Source: Desarmillaria ectypa | Lineage: Eukaryota > Basidiomycota > Agaricomycetes > Agaricales > Physalacriaceae | Direction of reading: 5' to 3' | DNA: 64,000 nucleotides | Assembly: GCA_030407005.1 (NCBI GenBank) | Contig: JAUDYN010000005.1 | Coordinates: 2,790,001 to 2,854,000 of the forward strand | Shown here: positions 13,684 to 24,193 of the stretch, piece by piece | How the letters are laid out: each line of letters opens with the position of its first letter | How positions within the stretch are numbered: the first letter of the stretch is position 1 | Translations under genes and position numbers: made by a program | The notes under the pieces: model-generated | The model's input: only the letters and a program-made list of their open reading frames with translations | Database searches by the model: none | Told to the model about the DNA's origin: nothing

Positions 13684-13833
13684 CTTGGGGGTCGTTGGCA
13701 AGAGTATAGACTCTGCAGTACTGGATATTTAAGTTGAAGAGTACTGCGAGCTGCGGAGGCGATTGTTGGTAGATAATGGTCTGGTAGAAAGGACGTCACA
13801 GGCCCGCTTTAGGCAGTCTCTCTCTTGACATCC

Positions 13834-14327
13834 ATGTCGTCAACAAACAAGCCTGTATCCAGCGAAGATATTCTTGGTCAAAAGGCAGGCAGAACTTTTC
13901 TTTCCAAAAGAACAAATTGCTCATATTTTTCCTGCAGTATGACCGCTGCTGTACGTCCTGTCTCAATCTATGTTGACTTTGCCATCCTGACGGGAACCCG
14001 CGGAAACAGTTGCGGATCTCTTGGTGAAAGCGTGCGTATCCTTCTTGTGCTTGAAGGGTATTTTCGATACTTACAATGCATGTACGCAGTGGCGTAGGCT
14101 TCAGCGTGGGCGTCGTTGCCTCTGTCATATTATTCCGACGTCGGTGTACTAGCAAGCTCTGCCTTTGCTCTTCCTGATATGTTTGATTCCTATTAGGACG
14201 TACATGGCCCATCGCACTATCTACAGGCTTTGGCGCAGGTGCTGCCTATGCTGACTGCGACCGCTCCTTCAACCCTGCAAGAATACCCGGCACGCGCATC
14301 ATCACTTCCAAGGAGGAGCTAAAATAG
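13834..14327 (+). CDS. MIC10: MICOS complex subunit MIC10
   Basis: This tiny gene is easy to miss because it is cut into five exons: 13834-13884, 13938-13950, 14010-14031, 14090-14139 and 14197-14327. Joined they encode 71 residues starting MSSTNKPVSSEDILGQK, then YDRCFADLLVKAGVGFSVG and, after FRRRTWPIALSTG, the second motif GFGAGAAYADCDRSFNP. The two Gly-rich GxGxG membrane hairpins and the YADCDRSF motif are hallmarks of MIC10, which oligomerises in the inner mitochondrial membrane and bends cristae junctions. Exon 2 is only 13 bases and exon 3 only 22. The first intron begins GC rather than GT (AAG then GCAGGC), ending CTGCAG; only this splice restores QKYDRC. The other four introns are GT-AG. 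The gene diverges from BRO1. Confidence 0.9.
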
Positions 14328-15436
14328 AGATCTTGACGAGAGTCAGACACCAGCTATACTTTTTGTTATAAAGGCGTCGGTCAGTAATCATCTATCACAC
14401 AAGCACAAGCAACATTCCTGCACCTTCAATCATTATCGGAAGCGTTATGTTCTATTGCCTTTGTTCCCTGCTCCGGCTTTGTGCCATTGTCTCCGTCTTC
14501 GTGACAGAAATTGTTCTCTGAGGCTCTCCCAAGACTAAACGCTTGTATAAAACAACTACACAGGAAATCTAAGGATTTGCTGACAGGTTGAGAAAATGGC
14601 TAACGAACAGGAAGTCACCCCTATTAGGGGAACTAAAGCGAGTATTCGAGCCGCTTGACGGCCAGTGATTGGCAGTTCTTTTGGTATCTTTCTTTTTGCC
14701 ATGAGTGGCGCAGAGGAGCGACGTCGACGCGTTGGCTTGAACGCGACTTTTTCCGAGTGTTATGCGTGACGTTATGCCGAAATGCGTGACAGTCTACGAA
14801 CCGCTTGACCACCTGGTCCGTCAAATTTCCCTTCTCGTCATTTTTTGTCCATGAACTAATAATTTTCTAAGATGACATTGATTTTGTGGATACTCAACAG
14901 GTCAACAACCCTTCAAAGCGCGTTTTGAAACGTCCACTTGTCTATCTCTTTACAGCCAGCACACCACCGCCCTTGACCATACATGCACGATGCCTTATCC
15001 CAGGCCAGCCTAGTTCTTGTACAAACTGAAAAACATTGGCATGGCGCAATGATCGCCCAGCTTTACATTGGCCTGAAACTATACTCATCTATCCCAATTT
15101 CGCTAGGCTTTTCTCGTCATTTTTGGATAATCAGTTCGTCCATTATCTTGATCACGAACGATAAGGACGGCTCTTTCCGGCTTTCTGTTACTTCCAGTGG
15201 TGCAACGAACTTTATTGAATATTCTCACTTGCGTAAACTCGTGCCGTCATTGTGTGGTCTCGGTGCATATTTATTCATCTTCTAGTCTCATCTTGGTCTA
15301 CGACCAGACCACTGTTATTCTGTACTAGACCACGGGATATCAGCAGACTTTCGTCACAAAAAGTACGTTTGCGCTTAGGACCGTGAGAGTGGATTCTTAG
15401 GGTTCGCCACACGCGGCCATTTGCTCGCTATCCATC
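14328..15436. other. Intergenic, nothing recognised
   Basis: No frame could be joined into a recognisable protein on either strand. A 100-codon plus-strand frame at 14983-15285 lacks family features. No RNA gene seen. Confidence 0.4.
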
Positions 15437-15918
15437 ATGTCCGAGCAACCAACGAACGTCAGTTAAATTCCATTTTCTTATCCTTTATTGATTTGTCTTT
15501 CAGAGGGATCAAGCCGAACTACATGCGGAACTCTATGCGGCCTTGGAGGAGCTGCGAGTAAGTAGACGACGTTATCCAATCAATCGTTTACCCTTGCACC
15601 CTTTTAGACCATCCGGATAGCACAGCTCGCCTATGTCGATCAACAGCGCGAGATGACGAGATATTTTACGGAGTTGAATGTATGGCTTGAGGGGCAGGTT
15701 CGGCAGCGTCAAAATGACATACAGGCGCTCAAAAATCAAGTTGACGGGGTAAGAGAGCAAGTTCGCTCGTGGAGATTGACCAACGGCGTGATGTGCTTTT
15801 CCTCATGCTCTGAAAACGGGATTGTGGCTAATAGGTCGGATTTCATGACGGATCCAAGCATGGACCGAATAACTGACACACCTTCCCGCAGTTCATTCGC
15901 TTGAAAGACTTTGCCTAG
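15437..15918 (+). CDS. Small coiled-coil protein, unrecognised
   Basis: Four short exons splice in frame: MSEQPTN at 15437, then RDQAELHAELYAALEELR, then TIRIAQLAYVDQQREMTRYF running to DIQALKNQVDG, and a last exon FIRLKDFA with TAG at 15916-15918. The introns have consensus ends (GTCAGT...TTTCAG, GTAAGT...TTTTAG, GTAAGA...CCGCAG). The roughly 80-residue product is rich in Glu, Gln, Arg and Leu with heptad-like spacing, so a helical coiled coil is expected. I do not recognise a family. It could be a small subunit of a larger complex. The last exon is the weakest part: reading through the donor gives a frame that stays open to 15904. Confidence 0.5.
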
Positions 15919-16323
15919 CATTTTTCCGAAATTTTTGGTGGCCGCCTTTTAAAAAAGACGTCTTGAACCAGTCCAGGGGGTCCAGGCAGCAATGATCGCG
16001 ATCAGCACACGTATTATTCCGACCGTCAACCACACAAATCCGTCTCTGCGTGGAATGAATGTTGGCTAGGGGTGGCGTTGCCTGAATGCTTTTCAGTCAA
16101 ATACCAGCCATATAATGACTTATTCCATAGTTGTATACAGAAATATGGTGTACGCGAATTCCGGAGTGATAGAGCAAGAATTGATCTATAAAAAAAGAAA
16201 CGGTACGATAAGGCCGATCTAAGCTAGATCTGGTAAACACAACATGGGCGCTCATATTTGGTCAAGTACTCCTTTTCGCTCCTTTTCCTTAGAAATCCAA
16301 CTTGTTTCCGTCCTCCTCTCATC

Positions 16324-18049
16324 ATGGCTCCCGTCCAAGTCAAGAAAATCTGCTGCAGTACGTCCATATACTACATGTTCTCGCCGTGCTTCTTGCTGAA
16401 TGTTGCTTAGTCGGTGCTGGATACGTTGGTACGGACACGTTTGTCCGTTTTCCAGGGGATCACTAATACTCGCCTAGGTGGACCAACATGCGCCGTCATC
16501 GCACTGAAGTGCCCGCAGATCCAGGTCACCATCGTTGACCTCAACCAGCAGCGTATCGATGCGTGGAACAGTCCTGGTTTTGACATTCCTATTTACGAGC
16601 CAGGCCTTGTCGACGTTGTGCGCCAGTGTCGAGGCCGCAACCTCTTTTTCTCGACGGACGTCACCAAGGGCATCCAGGAGGCTGATCTCATCTTCGTCAG
16701 TGTCAATACGCCGACAAAGAAGAGCGGTGTTGGAGCTGGATTCGCAGCTGACCTCAAGTGCGCTCTTTCTTGCCCTTTCTCTGCTCAGTGCCTCACGTAA
16801 ATGCAGCTATGTTGAGCTCGCGACGCGCCAAATCGCCGCAGTTGCTACATCATCGAAGATCGTCGTAGAGAAGTCCACTGTCCCGTGTCGCACGGCCGAG
16901 TCTATGCGCACGATTCTCGAGGCCAACTCCAAGCCCAATTGCCGCTTCGATATCCTCTCTAACCCCGAATTCTTGGCAGAGGGCACTGCGATTACGGATC
17001 TTTTCAGTCCTGACCGTGTCCTCATCGGTTCTCTCCAGACACCGGAAGGCAGGGATGCTTGTGAGTCACTTACACAAGTGTACGCCAACTGGGTGCCGAA
17101 GGATCGCATTCTCAACGTCGGCCTGTGGTCTTCTGAGCTTTCTAAGCTCGCTGCCAACGCTATGCTCGCTCAGCGTATCTCTTCCATCAACGCCCTCTCC
17201 GCCATTTGTGAGGCTACTGGCGCCAACATCGATGAAGTCGCTCACGCCGTTGGGTACGATTCACGTGTAGGCCCCAAGTTCCTCAAGGCGTCTGTTGGAT
17301 TTGGTGGATCTTGTTTCCAGAAAGATATCTTAAACTTGGTATATCTCTCTGAGAGCTTGCACCTGCCGGAGGTCGCGGCCTATTGGCGTCAGGTGGTCGA
17401 GATGAATGAGTATCAGAAAGCAAGGTTCTCAAAGAGGGTCGTGGACACTTTGTTCAATACTATCACCGGAAAGGTGAGGATTATTTTCTCCTAACATTAG
17501 ACAATGCTGACTTGACTGCCTCTTATAACAGAAAATTGCAGTTCTTGGCTTCGCATTCAAAGCCGATACTGGCGATACCCGTGAATCCGCAGCCATTACA
17601 CTCATCAAAAATTTCCAGAATGAGAAGGCCAACGTCAGCATATACGATCCGCAAGTCTCGGAGTCGCAGATCTGGAGCGATTTGCAGGAGGTGAACCCTG
17701 GTGTATCGTTGGAAGCGAGTATGTCTTCGTTGCATCTCACCTTGTAAGAGAGAGCTCTGACCATCTGTTCCAGTCAAGAAGCAGGTTACAATATCCTCAT
17801 CTGCTATTGAGGCATGCATGAATGCCGAGGCGGTGGTGATTGCGACTGAGTGGAATGAGTTCAAGTCCATCGCATGGGAGGAGGTGTACTCGCATATGAA
17901 CAAGCCGGCGTTCGTGTTTGATGGACGGATGTTGGTGGATGCGGATAAGCTGAGGGAGATCGGATTCAAGGTTCGTTAGTTCTACTAGCTAGTGAATTGC
18001 GTGGCTAATATCTCGACAGGTGACTGTTATTGGTCGGGGTGCTGTTTAA
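16324..18049 (+). CDS. UDP-glucose 6-dehydrogenase
   Basis: The spliced protein of about 465 residues begins [20 protein letters not shown], with the NAD-binding GxGxxG split by two introns. Further hallmarks are the loop [39 protein letters not shown], the substrate motif [16 protein letters not shown], and the catalytic cysteine in [19 protein letters not shown]. The C-terminal domain has [16 protein letters not shown] and [14 protein letters not shown]. The enzyme oxidises UDP-glucose twice with NAD+ to UDP-glucuronate in the cytosol, feeding UDP-xylose and glucuronic acid glycans of the fungal wall. All catalytic residues I can check are present. The last exon is very short, coding VTVIGRGAV before TAA at 18047-18049. 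Confidence 0.95.
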
Positions 18050-19242
18050 TTTTTATTTATTTAGAAGATTAGACGCCTAGACTCTCATGAACTTTCCGAC
18101 TTGCCCTCTTTTTTAATACAGTCTACGAAAGCACATATATCGGTATAGGCAGGTCTAGACACCGATACTATATCCCACGTTTTCTCTTGGACTCCCTCGG
18201 ATGGTAATGTGGGACCGTTTGTATTTAATTTTCAATTGCATGTTATCACACACTCTCATGCACCGTGCTTATAGCAGTTTTAAGTTTCATGTGAGATAAT
18301 TTAGTGGTCTAAGGCTCTCGCTGATGTCTATTCCTTGATTTTCAGTGACTTCTAGGGTAAATTATAATCCTGATCGGTAAGTGAAAGCGAGACTAAGAGT
18401 TCTTTCGGATCCATAAGTGACGCGCAACACGACGCCTCTTGAGCATTGAATTTTTCTGGATACAAGTAATGGACTTTGGCCCATGACTCCTATGTCGGTA
18501 TATCTGTTCTTTGCTCATGATGGTGGCCTCCCGAACCCACTCCTGTGCCGACGTCACGCTAGAATCACGACGGGTAGGTAGCCGAAGCGAGAGACTTTCT
18601 ACCCGAGGAAGAAAACACAAAGACCAGTCAACGATTAGCTAAGGCCCGGTCCTTTGGACGCACGGAAAGAAGGCAGGACGTTTCTGTCCCGCCGGTGGAG
18701 CCTCCATCGAAACCTCGAGCCGACAAGATCACGCCAGTTGGAGGCATAAGTGGAGCAGGCAGAATGAAGGCGTTTAATACGGGCTCATTTTTGATGCAAT
18801 GTACTATTAGGTCGCGTTGTATCTCCTGTGCATCCTTTCCAGTTATGTCCGAGAGACGCCCCAGACTGTTTTCAATGTTCATCCACGGCAGAAGCGATGG
18901 CCGCGAATATCCGGTGAACGAAGACAATACCTGCAGCTTTAGCCGCGAATGAACATCACATGCGGCCCATGGAGATTTCTCGGTTACTGACGACTACACA
19001 CGATCAGTGTCCCAGTCAAAGTCTAATATCTACTCTTGCAGAGGTATGTTCTTTTCAGCGGTTTAAAAATACATTATAACATCATTGACACTGCCAACCG
19101 ATGCTGTAGAAGGGAAACCCTCCATAACAGCGATCTTTGCATTTCCCTGCAGCGCCAAACAATGATGAGCCTCGAACTACAAGCAAATTCTGGCGGCTTC
19201 TTACCAAGTGTCGTGTATGATGAGTGATAGGTGGTAGGTCTT
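18050..19242. other. Mostly gene-free, one unexplained minus-strand frame
   Basis: The stretch lies between UDP-glucose dehydrogenase and peptide A. The minus strand is open from about 18985 to 18628 (see findings) without a recognised family or clear start. A second minus frame lies at 18393-18620. Nothing else was recognised. Confidence 0.35.
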
Positions 19243-19479
19243 TCAAAGACTGGAGCAAGTATCGCGTCGAATCTCTTTCAAACTATCAATACCATCTGCC
19301 GTTGCGACAGCGTCAGTTAGATTCGTCTGTGGATACATGGAGATACTACCTTGGGCAAAGTCTGTATCCCTGGCGCAGTCGCTCTCCACCTCGTCTCTGG
19401 GCAATGCAAGACCATGAGACATCAAGGATCCGGCCAGGACAGCGGTCAAGAGGATGTGGATGATGCGGTTGAGTATCAT
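19243..19479 (-). CDS. Small secreted peptide precursor A
   Basis: Two exons (19350-19479 and 19243-19295) encode 60 residues. The start MILNRIIHILLTAVLAGSL is a strong signal peptide, probably cleaved near HGLALP. The mature part reads DCARDTDFAQ, then DGIDSLKEIRR, then DTCSSL. Peptide B at 53734 shares the layout exactly: same intron position and phase (after the first base of the Asp codon in Q-D), DTDF-x-Q-DG-x-DS-xx-EI-x-R, and the terminal CSSL. The last coding bases TGCTCCAGTCTT are identical. It is a paralogous precursor family I do not know from the literature. Dibasic RR before DTCSSL could be a Kex2-type site. The neighbouring UstYa-like genes and a peptidase suggest a processed peptide product. 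A TATA-like element lies 36 bases upstream of the ATG. Confidence 0.7.
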   Translation of the reverse strand: MILNRIIHILLTAVLAGSLMSHGLALPRDEVESDCARDTDFAQGSISMYPQTNLTDAVATADGIDSLKEIRRDTCSSL

Positions 19480-19514
19480 GGCGATTTTGATTCCAGGCAA
19501 GCCTAGCAGCTCTG

Positions 19515-19523
19515 CTATTTATC
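19515..19523 (-). promoter_or_regulatory. TATA-like core promoter of peptide A
   Basis: GATAAATAG on the minus strand, 36 bases before the ATG. The downstream bases CAGAGCTGCT resemble those after the TATA box of peptide B (CAGAGCAGCT). Confidence 0.45.
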
Positions 19524-20313
19524 CTTGAGCGCATGTCTCCGGTATGAATTCCACGGAACTTCTTCCTATGTCCGTATATTCTCACCAATATCCGGATTCA
19601 GGCATTTTGGTAAATTTCTTCAGAAAGCGGCGCTACAACCACCCTCATAATTTCAAGTAACTAGCACTGTTCCGTTTCAGTAGAATTATTTCTGCCCCTT
19701 GAAGTACCATATAAATCGTGCAAGAACTTTATTTACTATCAAACCTTGCACGCTGACATTGATATCAACACCATTTAAGTACTTACCTTCCGTGATGCAC
19801 ACGATTCGAACCTGACGACAGCTCTTGAAAACTTCTACGGCAGCTACCATCCATAATCTGATCTAGGAAGGACGAGAAGGTTTGTCGCCACGGTGCGATC
19901 AGGGGCTACTAGGATTCGGTCGGTATATACTAGTCGGCAGATTGCTTGTACCAAAGAACAGATTGTTATCTTAACTGCGGTCAAATAACTTGGCGCTCGA
20001 TACGACATCGTCTGGACTCTGATGTGTGACAGATGGAATACCCCTTTTGCAAATGATTACGACTTCTCATTGTATGCTTTTGGTGGATCCGTTTTCGAAG
20101 CGGCTGGTAGCGTTTTCTACTGCTTTGATTCACGACCACATCTGAAGAGGGCAGCTATATTCGCAGCCACTCTGTTTCTACTCGGCGCTTAGTTTGAGAA
20201 CCTTGTCAGCTGTACTTGTTACGATTGTGCGGCAACTTTTCCCCAAAGTCGTTTCCAAGGGTTCGTCTTCTTTTCACCGAGGTTTCTCGTTGGTGACTTC
20301 ATGTTTCCATAGA
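19524..20313. other. Divergent intergenic between peptide A and UstYa-like 1
   Basis: This carries the promoters of two divergent cluster genes. No further gene was recognised. A plus-strand frame just before 20190 ends in a hydrophobic stretch but has no start or partner exon. Confidence 0.4.
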
Positions 20314-21018
20314 ATGACACCTGTAATTCAGTCATACCGACATAATGCCTTCAATACGAGCCTAACTACTAGGCAGAGTGCCTGGGCGCTCGCACTTTTC
20401 GGTGTTTCGATGTTCATTCTTTGGACGTCTTCCAAAGGTGGTCTGGAAAGGTCTATTTCAGAATATAACTCACATATGCCAACAGAACTGAGTAAGTATA
20501 TTCCTGTTGTCAGTCAATCCTCGCGGTTAACTTACATCACGTTCTCCGCAGACGCACTTTCGTTTTCGGTTGAATTCGATGAGCCTGTAGCCATGCGCAT
20601 TGTGGATTCTGCATATTATGACATCGACACCGAAGAAGGTGCTCAAGAATGGGCCCAATTACTACCTGCTCACGGTCACACCATTCACATTGTTGATGAA
20701 TATGGTGTACCGCATGTCCACACCGTTTCTCTCTTCCATAGCCTCAAGTGCCTTGATATCTTTAGGCAGCAGTTCATCACCACTCCGGTCCAAACGCCGT
20801 CTCCCCCTTTGATCAGGCATTGCTTGCAATACCTTCGGCTCACCCTTCTTTGTCAACCCCATATCTGGCTTGAGCCCGTCCGTAACCTGGAAGGGCATGC
20901 CGTTCGAGATTATGATGCTGTATGCAGGGACTGGACCTTGATTTATAGTGAAGCAGAACGCAATCAGCGGTCATACAAAAATTGGGCGAAGATGAACTAC
21001 AATTTCACTTCCGTATAG
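20314..21018 (+). CDS. UstYa-like (DUF3328) protein 1
   Basis: The first in-frame ATG is 20314 (MTPVIQSYRHNAF). A transmembrane segment follows (SAWALALFGVSMFILW). An intron (GTAAGT near 20491 to CCGCAG near 20551) joins TELN to ALSFSVEFDEPV. Then come the UstYa landmarks: a central HTVSLFHSLKCLDIFRQQF, a second motif IRHCLQYLRLTLLC, and a Trp/Asp-rich tail CRDWTLIYSEAERNQRSYKNW. UstYa proteins are copper-type oxidases or cyclases needed to modify ribosomal peptides such as ustiloxin. Here the first motif reads HSLKC instead of the canonical HxxHC, so one expected ligand His is Lys. It lies in a tight cluster with peptide A, a 7-TM protein, a peptidase and a second UstYa-like gene. Confidence 0.75.
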   Translation: MTPVIQSYRHNAFNTSLTTRQSAWALALFGVSMFILWTSSKGGLERSISEYNSHMPTELSKYIPVVSQSSRLTYITFSADALSFSVEFDEPVAMRIVDSAYYDIDTEEGAQEWAQLLPAHGHTIHIVDEYGVPHVHTVSLFHSLKCLDIFRQQFITTPVQTPSPPLIRHCLQYLRLTLLCQPHIWLEPVRNLEGHAVRDYDAVCRDWTLIYSEAERNQRSYKNWAKMNYNFTSV

Positions 21019-21323
21019 AGTCCACAGGAGTTTATAGCAACCTCCTGCCCATAACTTAGGCCGGAAGGTTGGATACATGCCTGACGGAGCAGCCGGTCCC
21101 TGTAGTATGGGAATTGGTTTCATTGGCTCTTCCATATTAGCGCCATGGAGTAACTTGATATTACAAAGCTTCCGACCTCATTATCTATCAGACCGACCCT
21201 TCTTGTTACCTGCGCATCGATTTATTCGATTTGGAATTTCTAAACGCAGCGTCCTCACGTACAGCACCCACGCTTTGCTTTCACCCCACAAGCATCTCTC
21301 GCCCCCAGAACAGAGTCTCGTCC

Positions 21324-22590
21324 ATGTCATCATCAGCGCCTACATCGTCGGACAGGCCTGACTTTCCGGAAGACACACTCATCATGGAGCGGACCAATCT
21401 GATTGGTGATTGTCTTTCCCAAATCCTCTTCGGTAGTGATCCTTCGTTTCTTGACTAAGAGATACCGATCATTGATTTCCTGTCACCCCACATTTCTAGG
21501 TGCTATAGTAATAGTATTCCTACAGACTATCCATGCGCTCGTTTATCTCCCTCAGCGCCGAGGAGAGAAGAGGAATTGGTTCCTCATAACATACGCCTCT
21601 GTTTCGTTCACCTTCGCCACGACTTTCATCTCTGTGAACATGAAATGGTTACAACTCATGTTCATCGATCATCGTGACCATGCGGGCGGCCCAATTGGGT
21701 TCTCTATGACCCAGTATTCTCAGCCTGCTGTGGCCACCGCCAACGTGGTTGGTGTCATGTGCGGTTGGATGGCAGATGGATATCTCGTACGTGTCCCATG
21801 ACAAGTGCTATAAACTCTACCTAACAACTCGATGACTATAGTTGTATCGTTGCTTGGTTATTTTCCACCTCAGGTTATACGTGATTACGCTTCCAATCCT
21901 AATTTACCTCGGAACACTAGGTAAGTATGCACCCTCACCTCGCCTTATTTGATTTAATCATCAACCTTGAAGCTATGGGATCGTTGTTCCTCTTCCAAGC
22001 CTTGCGACCTGGCGCGAGTCTATTCAGTCACCTCAGTGTGAACTTTGGCGTGCCATACTTCGCCATGACGGCTGGCCTTAATGTCTTGATCTCTGTACTC
22101 ATCGCAGGGCGGTTGCTGATGTATCGTCGACAACTGAATCGCCTTTTTGGGCATGAATACGCTTCGGCAGCACCTTATGTCTCTGCAGCAGCCTTGATCA
22201 TCGAAAGCTCATTCATATATGCCATCAATTCTATATGCTTTGTTGTACCCTATGGCCTAGGGAGCCATGTAGCGAGCATATTCTTGCCTCTGCAGGCTTT
22301 AGCTCCGGTACGCCATTTGTGTCCTTGCTATCTTGATTTGTTGACATATATCCTCAAAGGTGCTAGCCCCCATGCTCATCATGCTCCGTGTAGCACTCCG
22401 GCGAGCTTGGGATTCCAGGACACTGTCAGCATCCGTGTCCAGCCTTCAGTTCCAACACAGGTCTGCCCCGACTTTCCAAGAACAGGAAAAATCCCATCGG
22501 CACGATGAAGTCGATGGAATTCGTCTTCCAACAACGACTTCGAGTGGGAGCGACAGTGACGGAAGCGCACAAAACAGTCTCAAGCCATGA
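21324..22590 (+). CDS. Seven-TM-type membrane protein 1, agaricomycete family
   Basis: The start is 21324 (MSSSAPTSSDRPDFPED), matched by the paralogue at 51730 (MSVESDRPNLPAD). Spliced exons give about seven hydrophobic spans, among them AIVIVFLQTIHALVYLP, WFLITYASVSFTFATTFISV, AMTAGLNVLISVLIAG and ESSFIYAINSICFVVPYGLG. A Ser/Asp-rich cytosolic tail follows, ending NSLKP. Between spans lies a conserved loop, WLQLMFIDHRDHAGGPIGFS, followed by MTQYSQPAVATANVVGVMCG. Many agaricomycetes have expanded sets of such proteins without assigned function. The topology is receptor-like, but it lacks features of STE3 pheromone receptors. Four introns are visible. Its place between two UstYa-like genes and near peptide A is repeated, in part, at the second locus. 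Confidence 0.7.
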
Positions 22591-22751
22591 ACCTGATATC
22601 CCGTATCTCTGTAATTTTTTTAGATTGGGTATAGGAAGGATTTGATCATCATGGTTCAGACTTGCACATGGTATTTGATGAACATGACAGCCAAAGAAGT
22701 CAAACCCATCACAAGATTTCTGATTTCCATTCTTCTTTAAGTTTCAGAGGC

Positions 22752-22758
22752 TATAAAA
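22752..22758 (+). promoter_or_regulatory. TATA box of the alpha/beta hydrolase gene
   Basis: TATAAAA, 41 bases before the ATG at 22799, is a consensus core promoter element. Confidence 0.5.
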
Positions 22759-22798
22759 GCAGTGGGATTATGGTCGCCAATATTACACCTCCGAAGCG

Positions 22799-23757
22799 AT
22801 GCCTATTACAGAGGGCACCATCCCATTTACAGTGAACGATGAAGCCTTTCACACATGGTACAAGATAGCAGGAGACATAACATCTTCTCAACGCCCTCCA
22901 CTCATTGTTCTTCACGGTGGCCCTGGAGGCTCCCACGACTACATGCTTCCCCTTGTAGACCTCTCCACCAGAAATCCTTCTACCACTGTGATCTTTTACG
23001 ACCAAATCGGGACTGGGCACTCTTCGCACATACACAACAAACCCTCCTCATTCTGGTCCATTGAGCTTTTCGTCATCGAGCTCGAAAACCTTATTGCCCA
23101 CTTCTCCCTGACCGATAAGAGTTACGATCTGCTCGGGCAGTCATGGGGAGCACAACTCGGGGCCGAGTTCATCATACGCCGGCAGCCACGCGGCCTCAGA
23201 CGGCTTATTCTCGCGAATGGCCTTGCCAGTGCAAAACTCCGGAACGAAGCGAGGTGGAAACTCATGGCAAAGCTTCCGGCCAAGGTGGGAGAGACCATCA
23301 AGAGGCACGAAAAGGAGGGGACGACGCTAGCTGAGGAGTACAAAGCGGCGTGGCGCGTCTTTTACGAGAATTACGCGTGCCGAATGAAGCCTATTCCTGC
23401 TGAAGTCATTCATACTATTGGGCAGACAGAAGATGACGATGGAGGAGCTATCGTTCTGGACAATATGTAAAAGCTATCCATTCAATCCCTGGGCTCTCTC
23501 TGATGTCAATATACCACAGGCGAAAGAATGTCCTTGAATTTGAATGGGATATCATCGATAAGATCCATCTCATCCGCGTCCCGACCCTGATCATCAATGG
23601 CGAATATGATTATATGACTGACGAAGTCTGCGCACCCTTCTTCTGGCGAATCAACAAGGTCAAATGGGTGAAATTTGCGCATTCCAGCCATATGCCTCAA
23701 TGGGAGGAGAGGGAACGGTATATGGATGTTGTAGATGAATTTCTTGGCCAAGAGTAG
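22799..23757 (+). CDS. Prolyl iminopeptidase-like alpha/beta hydrolase (S33 / L-amino acid amidase type)
   Basis: The start is 22799 (MPITEGTIPFTVNDEAFHTW). The fold is clear: PLIVLHGGPGGSHDYMLPL carries the HGGPG oxyanion motif of S33 peptidases, and the nucleophile elbow is LLGQSWGAQLG with catalytic Ser. After one intron (donor at about 23469, acceptor near 23518), VPTLIINGEYDYMTDE supplies the acid and HSSHMPQWEERERY the His. About 305 residues. Family members release N-terminal proline or hydrolyse amino-acid amides. The segment before the second exon is shorter than usual, lacking the common NGPSEF stretch. No signal peptide is visible, so it is probably cytosolic. In the cluster it could trim a peptide made from precursor A, but this is inference from position alone. 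Confidence 0.8.
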
Positions 23758-24193
23758 GATTGGATGCTGTTCGAGGGTACTGCACAATGATACTTGGAAA
23801 TCACGATTTGTTATGACTTCAATAACCATCAGTATTGTCCAACAATCGGAATCGGTCAGCCTAACCCCGGCCATAGAACGAAGACAGATAATTGCATCCT
23901 TGGGAAGTCGTACTTCCATCACCGCCCAGGGTAAATATCCGCTCATCATGGATCATATTTTATGATGAATATGCTTCTGCTTCTGGCATAGTTATACTTA
24001 GATAGTATCTGAATGCCCTAAGATTGAAGCGGGAACGGTAATAACCGAAAACAAATAGTTTGGCTGCCTCTCCGAAAATAAGGCTTTCGAGTAGCATCGA
24101 GTAAGGAAAGGACTCCATCTGAGACCGATGTTGCTGATGATGATTTTGTGGCAGGTTCAGCATTCGTTCTCCCACCATTATAAACGGTCGACG

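Noticed and set aside
13796..14212. A 138-codon minus-strand frame between BRO1 and 14.2 kb
   Set aside because: It lies antisense to the five exons of MIC10, which give a recognisable protein; the minus frame has none.
21324..22590. STE3-type pheromone receptor
   Set aside because: Although the topology is seven-span and a CaaX-like peptide is near, the conserved STE3 sequence features are absent and both paralogues match a different agaricomycete 7-TM family.
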